From assembly GCF_001625215.2 (NCBI RefSeq), contig NC_030383.2, positions 11,420,779-11,484,778 of the forward strand: a DNA stretch of 64,000 bases. The letters are read 5' to 3'. The notes under the pieces were generated by a model that ran no database searches, was not told the DNA's origin, and saw nothing but the letters and a program-made list of their open reading frames with translations. The translations under genes and the position numbers were made by a program. This document shows, piece after piece, positions 11,011 to 22,865 of the stretch; within the stretch, counting starts at the first letter, position 1, and every line of letters starts with the position of its first letter. Origin of the DNA: Daucus carota subsp. sativus. Lineage: Eukaryota > Streptophyta > Magnoliopsida > Apiales > Apiaceae.

Positions 11011-12371
11011 AGTTTTTTACATTTTCAACAGATAACTAAAAAGATAACTTAAATATTATTCACTTCAACAAAAAGAGTAGAATTCCCACGTAATACTGTG
11101 CATTTCATATGTCTGGTTTGAACTTCGCAGTGGAAAATTCTAATTATATTCAATTTGATTTATTGATAACTTAAAACAAAGAACAGAAAATGCATATTAA
11201 GAAAACATAACTTTCAAAGATGAACTTAGCAGTTATGAGTGCAAGTCAAATTAGTTAACAAAATATATATAGTACTTACAGAAAGAGAAGTATCAAGACT
11301 GACAGCTGAATGAAGAGTCATTTCCATCTTAACTCTATTCTCCCCGACTTGTTCAAAAAAACCTACTTTCCATTCTCAAATAATTACACTCTGCATTCAA
11401 CATCTCCAATTCAAAACGTCAACTCACTACAGCATAAGAAGTTCCTGAAAAATTGTGTATTTACTTAAAAATGCAATATTTAGAAGTTTTTGGACGGAAC
11501 AACCGCGCAAATTGTTGGAAATAACTTTCACTTATTTTGTTAGCTGAAAATTAATTTGTAAGTTGTTCTATTATAGAAAATAAACCTATGTAAATGAGCA
11601 TAGTAAAGCATATAACTAAAGCTCTACCAAAAAAATCCCATATATGTGAAATCATACAGGCATCTAATCAGCAATATAATAAGAATGGCCAGTTTTTTAC
11701 ATTTTCAACAGATAACTAAAAAGATAACTTAAATATTATTCACTTCAACAAAAAAGAGTAGAATTCCCACGTAATACTGTGCATTTCATATGTCTGGTTT
11801 GAACTTCGCAGTGGAAAATTCTAATTATATTCAATTTGATTTATTGATAACTTAAAACAAAGAACAGAAAATGCATATTAAGAAAACATAACTTTCAAAG
11901 ATGAACTTAGCAGTTATGAGTGCAAGTCAAATTAGTTAACAAAATATATATAGTACTTACAGAAAGAGAAGTATCAAGACTGACAGCTGAATGAAGAGTC
12001 ATTTCCATCTTAACTCTATTCTCCCCTACTTGTTCAAAAAAACCTACTTTCCATTCTCAAATAATTACACTCTGCATTCAACATCTCCAATTCAAAACGT
12101 CAACTCACTACAGCATAAGAAGTTCCTGAAAAATTGTGTATTTACTTAAAAATGCAATATTTAGAAGTTTTTGGACGGAACAACCGCGCAAATTGTTGGA
12201 AATAACTTTCACTTATTTTGTTAGATGAAAATTAATTTGTAAGTTGTTCTATTATAGAAAATAAACCTATGTAAATGAGCATAGTAAAGCATATAACTAA
12301 AGCTCTACCAAAAAAATCCCATATATGTGAAATCATACAGGCATCTAATCAGCAATATAATAAGAATGGCC
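11011..12371 (+). repeat. 681-bp tandem duplication, two nearly identical copies
   Basis: Copy 1 is 11011-11690 and copy 2 is 11691-12371. Both run from AGTTTTTTACATTTTCAACA to AGCAATATAATAAGAATGGCC. I see only a few differences: one extra A near 11753, CCCCGAC against CCCCTAC, and TTAGCTG against TTAGATG. The duplication is therefore recent. It holds no open frame of note. Confidence 0.9.
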
Positions 12372-12609
12372 TTGATTAGTTGCAACCTGCCAGAGGTAGT
12401 CAGAAAGCATGAAGTCCAAGAACAAACATTTGGAGTAAAGTCTGGTGATGAGAGATGCAGTGTGCGTTTTTCAACCTGCTTGGGATGAGTGGTCAGCCAG
12501 GATATTTTGTAGGAAATTACCCTTGTTGAAAGCCGGACTGCTGCACTGCAGACTGAATAGTGCTACTAAAGACATTGCCAAAACAACATTAGCTTTTCCT
12601 CGTCTTTGG

Positions 12610-12760
12610 TTAACGGCCTGACATTGCAGAGAATTGACTAACTAAATTAGGAACAGTAGATACTGATTTTTCATCACCTTCGCAAGCTAAAAAAATGTCA
12701 TCAGCGACAATAAGTTGAGATAGCTGAACAAATTTTGACGACATATATATTACAATTTTG
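12610..12760 (-). pseudogene. LINE reverse-transcriptase scrap
   Basis: On the minus strand a short frame contains SQLIVADDIFLACEGDEKSV and ends FSAMSGR. This resembles the catalytic block of plant L1-type reverse transcriptases: L.FADD..F..GD..S....L..F...SG, with the usual F of FADD replaced by V. Upstream and downstream frames are broken by stops. It is about 40 residues only, so the call rests on one motif. Confidence 0.4.
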
Positions 12761-12805
12761 CATATCCGGAAACCATATGATACCCTGGAGTAGAGAATAC
12801 CATGC

Positions 12806-12808
<3 letters not shown>

Positions 12809-12844
<36 letters not shown>
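12809..12844 (+). repeat. (CT)n microsatellite
   Basis: An uninterrupted run of CT dinucleotides, about 17 units. Confidence 0.95.
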
Positions 12845-12848
<4 letters not shown>

Positions 12849-12950
12849 ACAGTTTGACATGATATATCAATATGAATATACTATACCAGAAAGAATAAAA
12901 CTTGACAAAGTCCAGGCAGGCAAAAAAATTCTAAAGTCATGTCATTAACA

Positions 12951-12987
12951 CCCCCCCCCCCCCCCCCCAAATAAAATAAAATAAAAT
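12951..12987 (+). repeat. Poly-C run followed by (AAATA)n
   Basis: Eighteen C residues are followed by several ATAAA units. Poly-C of this length is rare in AT-rich plant DNA. A second one lies at 32653. Confidence 0.9.
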
Positions 12988-14646
12988 ATATTCATGTTTA
13001 TATTCAATATCTGTTACATGTCAATAAATTAAATGCCCAATAATAAAATTATGGTCCAAGATACCCAAAATTAACCTCATGCAGCTGGTCCAAATTCATT
13101 GAAGCCACAGGGTATGGACAATTCGTAGGATATGTCTAGGATTATAGCTTTATGAAGTGGACTCAGAGTATACATAGACGTAAACATGAACCAAAGAAAA
13201 AGCAATATATTACCAACAGATTTATATGGCTTCATTGAAGACCATTTACATACGGAAAAAGTAGTAAAATTACCAGAAGCTCTGTCAATTATCTCTTGAA
13301 GTCCATCTCATAGGTATCTACAGAATGTCTTAATAAACAATAGCATGAGTACTATGTTTATTAACAATTTTGTTGGAATATGATTTGAACTGATGGGTAA
13401 CTAATCTTAAGTCATGCAATCCACATTCTTTCCCTCTTTACATTATCCACAACATACAACAGACATGAGATGAAAATTCAAGATAGTATGGTTCAATAGT
13501 AACATTGGAACATTTACATTGTAGTAATGTGAAGTGCAAAAATTAACAAATAATATGAATATTTACATGAGAATAAATTAAAAATCAAATCGTATATTAC
13601 AATTATCAACTTCAGACTTCAAAATAGAAGGAAAAAAAAAGGAATTACCAAATAACTAGCAGCCAGTGGATTAACAACAACAATGAGTTATTTGGTAGTA
13701 TTTGGATTAACAAATAATTAACAGCCAGTGAATATACGAATCAACAAATCATACATTTGCTTGTCGCCTCTTTCTTTAAAGAAAAAAAAAAGGATGTTCC
13801 TGATTGAGCATTATCATATAGCAGCAGGTAGATTTAAATTTTATAAAAATTCTGCATATTGTTGTACAGGAAATCTGAAAGAGGTTTTTAAAATATCAAA
13901 GTCTAATAAGATACTGTTAATTAAAAATAGATCAATGTGAGGAGAGTTTTACCATTGCATATGCTGAACGCATTATTACTGTGACTTCACGAAAGTATAT
14001 TCCAGTCAAACATTAGAATGCAGAAAATCAGTTTACCGATGCCTGATGGTCCGGAGTTGAGTCAACAATCAGAAATAAAATAAAAGAGTCAACTGCAAAA
14101 ATCCATCGGTTGATAAATCCCATCTCCCTTTCTTCTCAGACTATGAAAATCCCTTGACAAAACCACAACATTTAGTACGTGATCAAGCATGCTGCATGTG
14201 TATTTTGCAACTCGAACTCAACCTGGCAGGTGAAAAACATGTATATATAGAATAACTATATCTTACATATGTCATGTGTCTTTGCAATTGGCTGTAAACC
14301 TCTATCTGCCATACTAGTCACAAAATTCATCAAACTAATTTAATCATATATAACTAGAATAAACATTATGCCAGTTTTAAATTTCGTAAATATATAACAA
14401 TTATTCTCATGATTCCGGTCGTACAGTTACATATCATCTGTTTGATCACTATACTAGAAGCGAAAGTATGAAGAGTATATAGAATCAGAAGTAGCACAGT
14501 TCAAAGGCAGGGAACATAAGAACAGCATATTAATGAAGTTCTTTTTTCATATCAATATTCAAGTTTATGTTTCTTCAATGAGTCTTACTCTACGTGATAT
14601 GCTACAAGAAGCTTTCTTCACTTTGGAGCACAAAGCTACATAGGAA
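12988..14646. other. Intergenic / 3' flank of the CRM gene
   Basis: No domain-bearing open frame was found. The last few hundred bases before 14647 are probably the 3' untranslated region of the minus-strand CRM gene, but no poly-A signal can be chosen with confidence. Confidence 0.4.
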
Positions 14647-17389
14647 TCAATTTTCTTCTATATTAGTGGTGTTATTTTCAGCTTCTTCATCACAAGAATC
14701 CAGTTCATGTTCAGATATGCCATCATCCTCGTCAAGATCACTCAACAATAAGCCTCCACTTTCATCATCGTAGTCGTTTTCTGATGAATCATTGTTTCCA
14801 GAATCAATTTTTGTTCCTGAAGTACCAGTTAATTCTGTATCTGGAAGTCCTCCTTTTATTCTCTTTGACCTCTCGGTACCTTTTACTGGACTGCCATAGG
14901 TAGAGTTAGGACTCCGATTAGTTGGATCACCATAAAGAGCTATATGCCGGTAATAAAGTTCAAGTTCTTTCTCGGCAATGGCAATGAAGTGCCTGACAGT
15001 CTCCAGTGATTGCTCATACTTTGATTTCTCCAGTGCCTGGAAGCACCGAAATTATTGAAACATAGAGAAAATTTTATACATCAGGGAGAAATAAAATAAG
15101 TGTAAAGATCGTAACAAAAATTTCTTTCACAAGCAACTTCAGAAACAGATAAATGTCTACATCGCATTAAGCCAACGGGAAAATCTGATTAGCAGCTAGC
15201 AAGATGGAATAATCAAACTTAAAAGATTAAATGTCTTTTCTGTGTCATCAATTATTTTTCTGGTCAATTCCAGCTTTGTTAGCAATAAGGCATAGGTACT
15301 TAAATACAACCTAAAAAACAGTGATATACTACCAAACTGTTGTCTTCATGCAACACAAATGAACAAGTTATCAACACAGATGAACAAGTTATAAGCTAGC
15401 CAGGTGACATATTGCTAGCGACGGATATCACCAAAAGGTAGGTTTACATTGCATTTCGTCTCGGTAAAACTTAAAATAGACCACTAGAAAGATTTTTACC
15501 AAAATGTATGTGGGTGACCAAAGCTGATACTTATATTGCCTCCTCCCGAAACTGTACCTCATATCATCACTGAAATTTTTTGGCTAAACTCATATGGCGT
15601 TTATCTGAAATTTTTTTCCATATAATGGGTTCATACTTCACAAACTCCACAAAGTTAGTACCATTTGGTTCCTCTTGAATGTTGAAACTTTAATAAGCTT
15701 AGAGGGATTACTGTTCTTAATCATTTGACAAAAGTGATAACCGGCCAGCGTAATTCAATTGTAAAACATATGACATATGTTATAACACTAGAATGCATGT
15801 ATTTGCAATGAAGTATAAACTTATAATATGAAAAATAAAAATTTGAGGAACCTTACCCTTTTCTTAGAAAGTGTGTCAATGGGTGACATAACTTTTGGCT
15901 GCACATAATCTTTTCCGCGATAAAAAATTATAGTGTCATCTCCAATTATATGAATCGGAGTTCCACCGCTCAGTCTGGCTATATCAGTTGCATACTCCTG
16001 TATCTGACCAGGTTTACAAGGTTTACAGATGACTTTGACAGTTTCATGTTTCTTCCAGTGCATATGCATATTCAGAATAACACCTCCAAAAACTCCTCTC
16101 CTCCCGATTGGTACATAATTTGACCGTTTCTGTGCCATCTTCTTCATGTAGAAACGTTCTTCACCGGTGAGTTCATGTGGCTGCACCAGAGGTCCCTGAA
16201 CTTTAGGAACTTCATACCGCTGAAGTCTTTCCAGCAGTAATCCTTCTTTAATTTTTGCCTGAATTGCACAATTAAGGTCAATGAAGTTGCTTTAGCGTTT
16301 TCACTTCAAGTCTGTCATATTTATGATTTGATTGTATAAATAAGTGTATTATGCAATCTAGATGTAATTGTCACAAAAGGGTTTCATTAAAGTTAATTAC
16401 ACATAGCTTGTAGCATAATATTTGGAGAGCAAGTTGGAAAGTAAAGGATTAATCTAACATAAATCAAGCGTTTATAGAATCAATTTTAAAGGTCAATAAA
16501 ATTCAAGATCCAGTTAATGAATTAAGACCGGGTTATACTTTCATTCCTTCTTTCATTCATATAATATTGAATTAAAATGTGATAGCTATAGTAATGGTCA
16601 ACTGCGTAAATAACAACTGTATCCAAGTTCAGAACTCCCAATTCACAGATACCTAAGTTTCCATATAAACGCCCAAACTGCTTAGACATTGCAACGACAT
16701 AGAGATACAAGACAATTCCCAAACACAATTATACAACAAGAAGAAAAAGAATAAATAATTCAATAATCCATAACTAAAGCTAGTGGCAAGGTCAAAAGCA
16801 AGGCCTAAAAAAACTTGCATCATACCTAAACAAACATAAACATATACATATCCAAGCACATTATACCAAAACAATATTCTTGCAGAAAATGCTCTGACCC
16901 TTTCAACTTTCAAGCTCACACACATGCATATAAGCACACAGTATAAAATCAAAATAAATGCAGAAAAAAGTTTCAGACCTTTTCGAGCTTAAACTTAATT
17001 CTTTCCTCAGCATTAGCAAATCTCTGCCTCCCTTTCTTCCCTTTAACACCTAGTCTCCTTGGGTCTCTTTTATTTGCTGATTTTCTTATCTGCTTCTCTT
17101 TTTTCCTCTTCTCCTTCAATCTTTTCTTGCTAAGGAACCTGTGTTTCTTTGGTGGGTCAGTTTTGTGGGTCTCAAACCTGGGAATGTCTCCTTCTGATAT
17201 CACAAGATTCACGGACCCATGACTGAAATTCTTGAAAGCCCACCAAGTGTTTGATAAAATAGTTGAGTTTAGAGGTTTGAAAAGGGGGGGAACTGACTGT
17301 GGGCGGTGAAGATTCGAGTTGAAAAGAGATGGGTTGGGAAGTGAACGTAATCGAACTCTGCGAAAAGCATGAAATAGAAGAGTAGCCAT
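14647..17389 (-). CDS. CRM (CRS1/YhbY) domain RNA-binding protein, organelle type
   Basis: Exons 17389-16979, 16258-15857 and 15036-14647 join in phase 0 with GT-AG borders to give 400 residues. The N-terminus (MATLLFHAFRRVRLRSLP) is basic and poor in acidic residues, as in mitochondrial or plastid targeting peptides. A lysine/arginine-rich stretch (about 85-125) follows. The CRM domain lies at about residues 155-245: LTGEERFYMKKMAQKR, then GRRGVFGGVILNMHMHWK, which carries the GxxG RNA-binding loop, then GTPIHIIGDDTIIFYRGKDY. The tail is acidic and serine-rich (DLDEDDGISEHELDS). CRM proteins help group II intron splicing and rRNA handling in organelles. The single CRM domain and layout resemble Arabidopsis At3g25440/At2g28480-type proteins. 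A broken copy of its 3' end lies at 5488-5640. Confidence 0.88.
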
Positions 17390-17527
17390 ACGGGCATCTG
17401 TGTTTACTATCCTATTTTTTACAGGCTATTCCGCCGGCGACCAGTTTCCCGGTTCATTCCCTGAATAACTCTGGCGGGTCGAACTCCAATTATAAATTTC
17501 ATATTCATTTCTTGCTATTATATAATA

Positions 17528-19394
17528 CTTGCTTATAACCCGTGCAATGCACGGGCGGTTATAATATTTGCTATTTTATCGTATATATTATAACTTAAAT
17601 TAATATTATTGTGTGTGAATAAAATTATTATAAAATTGGTTAAATAAATTTTTTATTTAACAGATGATAAATTTTTAATAGTTAATTTCGTCAAACGGCT
17701 AATTAAAAATTAGGTCGAACATGTATATTTTACTGAGAATGTTAAAATATGTTTTTCTTCATGTTATAATTTTAGGAGATCTATAAAATTAGATATAAAT
17801 CAATCAATCAATCTTTTAATATTTCGCTATTGATAACTAATAATATAGTATGTAACATATTAAGTTAAAGAAAACGTGTAAAATCAAATATCGACCCATC
17901 ATACTAACTTAATGTTTTGGTTTAATTGATAATAAAGACTATATTATAACATGTTATAAATTAAGGAGATTCGTGGGTCGAATACCAACCGGATCACCGA
18001 ACTCGACTGACTTACCGACTAAGTGAATTTTTCATGTTTTGGATTTAATAGTATATAATATTACTTTTAAAGTGAGTCCATTAGTGTATTTAAAAATAAT
18101 GTTAATGTAATTTGGTTGAAAAATATCACAGATTATTTATTAAATTATATATAATAATATTACACTTTTATATATGTAGCTCCTATTAATTGTAGATGAT
18201 CCGTTTTTTAGTTAGAAAATATAAAAAAAGATAGTGTCTTTTAGTTAAAAAGGTAAATACTATGTTTCTCGATGTTATTTTAAATGATGGAGTTTTTTTA
18301 GTTGGAAAATATTAAAAAAAATAACATATTTTAATTAAAAAGAATAATTGGTGTATAAATAGACCCGTATTTTGGTCCAAATATCGACTGACCAAACTTT
18401 CAATGTTTCGGCGTCAATAGTATAAAATAAAATAATAATATAGATATATAATATCTTTGTTATATGAATGTTGCATGTGTTATTTTTGGAAAATCGATTT
18501 TTTGTTATGATTCTGGAAAAGATAATGTATTTTAGTTAAAAAGAGTAGTTGCTATGTTGTCCAATATTATTTTTGGTAAAATGAGTTTTGTTAGTTAGAA
18601 TATATAAAAAAAGATAATAAATTTAGTTAAAAAGATAATTGATTATATAAGTAGGCCCATAATTTGACCTACTTATAGATGCGTATATATATTTTTTAAG
18701 GTTTAACTTTAGTTTTTAGTTTTTGGTATAGTCAAATAGGTCTTATATTTGTTTTATATTTTGATTTGTTTATATTTTGTTTGAAACCCACTAATTTTGT
18801 TTGAAGCCCGCTAATTATAAAAGTCCGTATAAAAGCCCGCATACTGATCGATCAAATTTTTAATGTTTCGGCTTTAATAGTATAGTATTTTTTAAGGTTT
18901 GACTTTAGTTTTGGTATAGTCAAATAGGTTTTATATTTGTTTTATGTTTTGATCTTATATTTGTTTTATACATGATTTGTTTATATTTTGTTTAAAGCCC
19001 GCTAACTTTTTTTTATAGACCGCTAACTATTAAAGTCAATAAAAAAGCCCGTGTACCGACCGATTAAACTTTTTGTTTGAAGCCCAATAATTTTGTTTGA
19101 AACCCGCTAATTATAAAAGTTCATATAAAAACCCGTGTACCGACCGATCAAACTTTTTATTCGAAGCCTACTAATTTTGTTTGAAACCCGCTAATTATAA
19201 AAGTTCATATAAAAGCCCGTGTACCGACCGATCAAACTTTTTGTTTAAAGGCCATTAATTTTGTTTAAAGCCTGCTAATTATAAAAGTCCATATAAAAGC
19301 CCGTTAAAGCCTGCTAATTATAAAAGTCCATATAAAAGCCCGCGTACCGACCGACCAAACTTTTAATCTTTCAGCTTTAATAGTATAGTATAGA
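17528..19394 (-). mobile_element. Degraded Helitron, copy C, with internal repeats
   Basis: On the minus strand the 5' end at 19394 reads TCTATACTATACTATTAAAGC after an A. The 3' hairpin CGCCCGTGCATTGCACGGGT (about 17538-17557) is followed by TATAAGCAAG, where the expected CTAG appears as CAAG. The match to copies A and B at both ends supports the call. It is 1867 bp long with no coding capacity. Confidence 0.65.
18770..19375. repeat. Minisatellite-like array inside Helitron C
   Basis: The phrases AAGCCCGCTAATTATAAAAG, TATAAAAGCCCG and GTACCGACCGATCAAACTTTT recur at least five times with a period of roughly 60-110 bases. Copies are diverged and partly nested. Similar but looser repeats (GATAAT..TTAGTTAAAAAG) occupy 18220-18650. 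Confidence 0.75.
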
Positions 19395-19527
19395 TATCTA
19401 AAATTTATAAAGGATATATAGGAATTGGGATTATTTGTCGCGGATTAATCGGATAATTGGGGGTATATATTGTTTATGCATATGTGATTTTACATATCAT
19501 GCATATGAGGATTGAGGACCACATAGG

Positions 19528-20260
19528 TAGTGGTGGCCAAACGGGCGGTCCGGGACGGGCCGGGCCGAATTTTTATCAGGCCGGGTTACAGAAACATGAT
19601 TCGTAACCGGCCGTCTGGTTAGGTGGGCCGGTCCGGTTCCGGGCCGAATTCGTCCGAATCAGCTCGTGAACCGATTCGCGGTTTCACGAGTTGAAACGGT
19701 TCATTTTTTATTATTTTTTTAATCTATTTTTTATGTTTTTTAATCAAATATTTGTTTTAAATAATCATTTTATTTTATAAATAAAAGAAGTCAATAGAAA
19801 AGAAGTCAGGAAAAAATAAAATAAAGCACGAAACAAATCATATTTAGTGTCGTTCGTTCGATTCGTTCGCTTCGCCTGTTACTTGCTTTAATTCGTGAAC
19901 TGTAAAGTTATATTTATTAAACCGCAAATTATCATATATATTAAATAAAATAAAATAAAAGAGGACGATACCTCTATATAATTTTATTAATTAAAAAACT
20001 ATTTTACAATTAATTTGAGAGGACTCCTCTCTAAAAAAACGGAACAAACCGCATCGATAAAAAAAAATAAAACTACACTAAAAAATTTTAAAATTACAAA
20101 ACTAAATTAATCTAATTCATTTTCATTCATTAATCGAGGATTCCGAATATTAGTAAAGGGCCTGGATTCGTTCGAACCGTTCGAACCGGTTGATTCGTTC
20201 GATTCGTCCAGCCCGTTCGTTTCGTCCAGCCAGTTCGATTCGTCCAGCTCGTAAAGGGAG
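19528..20260. repeat. GC-rich subterminal-repeat region, hAT-like
   Basis: 19528-19690 is rich in GGGCCGG/CCGGCC words and starts TAGTGGTGGCCAAACGGG. 20160-20240 has repeated GATTCGTTCGATTCGTCCAG words. Such blocks are common near the ends of plant hAT elements. I could not find paired ends or a target duplication, so only a repeat label is justified. Confidence 0.35.
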
Positions 20261-20329
20261 TTGATGTATGGAAACTATTTTTAAAAATATATCTCAACAA
20301 TAAAATAAAATATGAGACAACAGGTGTTA

Positions 20330-20998
20330 GAGCATCCCCAGCGGGGAGCCCAAGTCCACTTACACGTGTGTCCTTTTTAATGCCACATAAGCACGAAGCG
20401 GGACTTTAAAAAAATGTGGTCACACATCTCCAATGCACAAGCCCACTTCCAATTACAAATGGGTCCCATCAAATTTTATCTTTCTTTATATAATACTATC
20501 CCTCAATTCTTTAGGTTGTTTTTTGACTTGTTTAAAATATAGTTTCATAATATTTTTTTTTCAAATTTTTTCTCCTGTTTATTCAAAAAAAAATTGATAA
20601 CGAAACGATTGCCACCCCTAGTCTCAAAATACGTGCTATCAGTGAACGTAAACTACCTAGATAAAACAAATATAATGAATACTTAATTTATATAAAAATA
20701 TTAATCAAAAGTATTATTCAAATAAGTTAAATAATAAATATAATCCAAACAAATATAAAGAATACTTAATTTATATAAACATATTATATTTAATATATAA
20801 TTAAAATACATTACATATGATATAAAGAAGCAGAAAAAGAAGAGCAAATCAGCTTTGTTTAATTACTGTGTCAGAAACCGGGCTTGGCCGGGACAGTGGG
20901 CCTGGCCACTTTTCTAGCTTCTCTCCAACGCTATGCAGCCATGGCCAGGTCAGTTTACTCTTCCCCAGGCAGCAACCGGGCTCGCGCTGGGGATGCTC
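20330..20998. mobile_element. PIF/Harbinger-like non-autonomous element
   Basis: The left end is GAGCATCCCCAGCG and the right end is its exact inverted match (CGCTGGGGATGCTC). Both are flanked by TTA (20327-20329 and 20999-21001), the 3-bp target typical of PIF/Harbinger. The element is 669 bp and seems to contain a broken Stowaway-like piece (20505-20660). Confidence 0.7.
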
Positions 20999-21048
20999 TT
21001 ATGCTAACTAATCAAAAAACCAGCTTTGCCAACTATACACGAACTATA

Positions 21049-21058
21049 TTTAGAATTT
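21049..21058. repeat. Left target duplication of the Mutator-like element
   Basis: TTTAGAATTT is repeated exactly at 28457-28466, immediately outside the inverted repeats. Mutator-like elements produce 9-11 bp duplications. Confidence 0.85.
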
Positions 21059-21265
21059 GGCTCCCTTTTATTTATGACCAGTTTGTTCAACCACTTTTCA
21101 AAAACAACCAGTTTTTTTTCGAGTTTTCAAAACTAACCAGTCTAATTATATGAAAAATGGCGACCCAAACCAAAACAAAATCACAGTCAAGGTCGCCCTT
21201 CCAAAGGGCGACCCATGTTGTGCTTGCATGGCCATATGGGTCGCCCTTCCAAATGGCGACCCCTA
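21059..21265 (+). repeat. Left terminal inverted repeat of the MULE
   Basis: About 200 bases pair with the complement of 28250-28456. The inner part contains three GGTCGCC(C)TT / GGGCGACCC words that form small hairpins. The match fades beyond about 21265. Confidence 0.8.
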
Positions 21266-21565
21266 CGTGGTTATTTTTTTTAAAAAAATTCAAAAATCGG
21301 AAAATTCTTATATATTATTTATATTATTATAGTTTATAATATTATATTATATAATGATATAATATAAAAAAAATCATATAATGATATTGTTTTACACGGA
21401 CGACCCTGCCCTATTTTTTTTAAAAAAAAATCATTAATCGGATAATTCTTATACATTATTTGTGATATTAAATTTTATATTATTATATTATGTAATGATA
21501 TAATATAATATTATAGATTGTAATATTTAAATGTTTAAGCTCATATTGAAGTATAATTTAAAAGG

Positions 21566-21569
<4 letters not shown>

Positions 21570-21607
<38 letters not shown>
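21570..21607 (+). repeat. (TA)n microsatellite
   Basis: An uninterrupted AT dinucleotide run inside the Mutator-like element. Confidence 0.95.
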
Positions 21608-21610
<3 letters not shown>

Positions 21611-22173
21611 CAAGTTTTAGTAAGTATCTAATTAATAATGTTGTAATTACATAGCTAGTAATAAAATTGTGAATTTTTTTAACCTATATGTTTCTATAAA
21701 ATACCATTAGGTTTTTAGCCATTCTCACACATACATACATATTCTAGATCGACTCGTACAAACAAAGCTCTGAATGGAGAACCATAAAAGATCGAGAAAG
21801 GAAGACGAGGGGATGGAAGAATGGGCTTCTGAACAAACGAATGGGATCATCACTTTGCAAAGGAGAGGATTAGGGAGAGGCATGATGAAGACCTTAAATC
21901 TGTGAAGGGAAAAAAGAAAGGGGAGGGTTGTTCAAAAAATAAAAACGAACGTTGATTTAAGTTCATGTCCTAGTAACATGCATGTGTTGTTGTGTTTCTT
22001 ATTATGTACGTACAATAATACATTGTCCTTCCCCACTTTACGAACCCAGTCTTATGTATTAAGTTGTTTATTTTTTAATATTTTAAACTGATGGACTTAT
22101 CATTTTCACCTATAGATAAGTCCCTCCCTCATCATCTCACCTTCATCACTATCTCAAACACATTATAACATTT

Positions 22174-22497
22174 ATGGATTCCGTTGCTGTCGATAAGTGC
22201 TACTGTGACAAAGTCCTTGTTAAGAGAGTTTGTCATGACAACGGTCCCGACGTTGGTAGACGGATGTTGCAATGTCCTAACGGCGCTAGTGGTTGTGGTT
22301 ACTTAGTATGGCTAGATGAGCGGCTAGACACCCGGTCAACTGTGGTCATCAACAAACTTTCTGAGGAAATAAGTGACCTCAAATGGTTGCAGGCAGTGGA
22401 GATTGCAGAAATGGAGACGAAGCATGCTGAAAGAGTAAAAAAATTGAAGAAGACCATGAAGGGTGATGGATCTCGATGGGATGCTGAGGATGTTTGA
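22174..22497 (+). CDS. GRF-type zinc-finger coiled-coil protein (transposon-borne)
   Basis: A single-exon frame of 107 residues starts at the ATG of MDSVAVDKCYCDK. The first 45 residues fit the GRF zinc finger: CYC near the start, then GRRMLQC, GCGYLVWLDE. Compare the family pattern CxC...GR.F..C......C..F.W.D; the usual F is M here. Residues about 58-100 (INKLSEEISDL, then METKHAERVKKLKK) look like a coiled coil. Short plant proteins with this layout are common and of unknown role. GRF fingers in larger proteins bind single-stranded nucleic acid. It lies inside the Mutator-like element and is convergent with the plant-mobile-domain gene. The intact frame suggests recent function, but expression is unproven. 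Confidence 0.65.
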   Translation: MDSVAVDKCYCDKVLVKRVCHDNGPDVGRRMLQCPNGASGCGYLVWLDERLDTRSTVVINKLSEEISDLKWLQAVEIAEMETKHAERVKKLKKTMKGDGSRWDAEDV

Positions 22498-22737
22498 TGT
22501 TTTTCATGTTATGTGTTTGTCTTTCAATGTAGTTTAACTTATGCGCATCTCTATCTATCTTTATAATTGTTCCTAATGTTGTTATCTCATGTTACATTTG
22601 TAAGTGCTAACTGCTATGTTTCAGTGGCATTTTAAGTGTTACGTTGATGCTTACTATGTTTATGTGGCTTTGTCATTGTTTGTTGGAATAAAAGTGATGT
22701 TATGCAAGAATTTTTACATACATAATGACACCTAAAC

Positions 22738-22830
22738 TGAAAAGTAGCAACAAGTAGCAAGTGTTCATACATAAGCAACAAGTAGCAAGTGTTCATACAT
22801 AAGCAACAAGTACCAAATAAACATACATAA
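22738..22830 (+). repeat. 30-bp tandem repeat, about three units
   Basis: GCAACAAGTAGCAAGTGTTC followed by ATACATAA is repeated head to tail between the two convergent genes of the element. The last unit has TACCAAATAAAC in place of TAGCAAGTGTTC. Confidence 0.85.
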
Positions 22831-22865
22831 GCAAGCAACGGAACTACAAACTGAAAATACATAAA

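Noticed and set aside
16522-16952. Open frames in intron 1 of the CRM gene
   Set aside because: They lie between well-supported splice sites, are hydrophobic by base composition and have no motif.
19528-20621. A single hAT element from TAGTGGTGGCCAA to the complement of CCACCCCTA
   Set aside because: The flanks share no 8-bp duplication and the span would cross the well-supported border of the Harbinger-like element at 20330.
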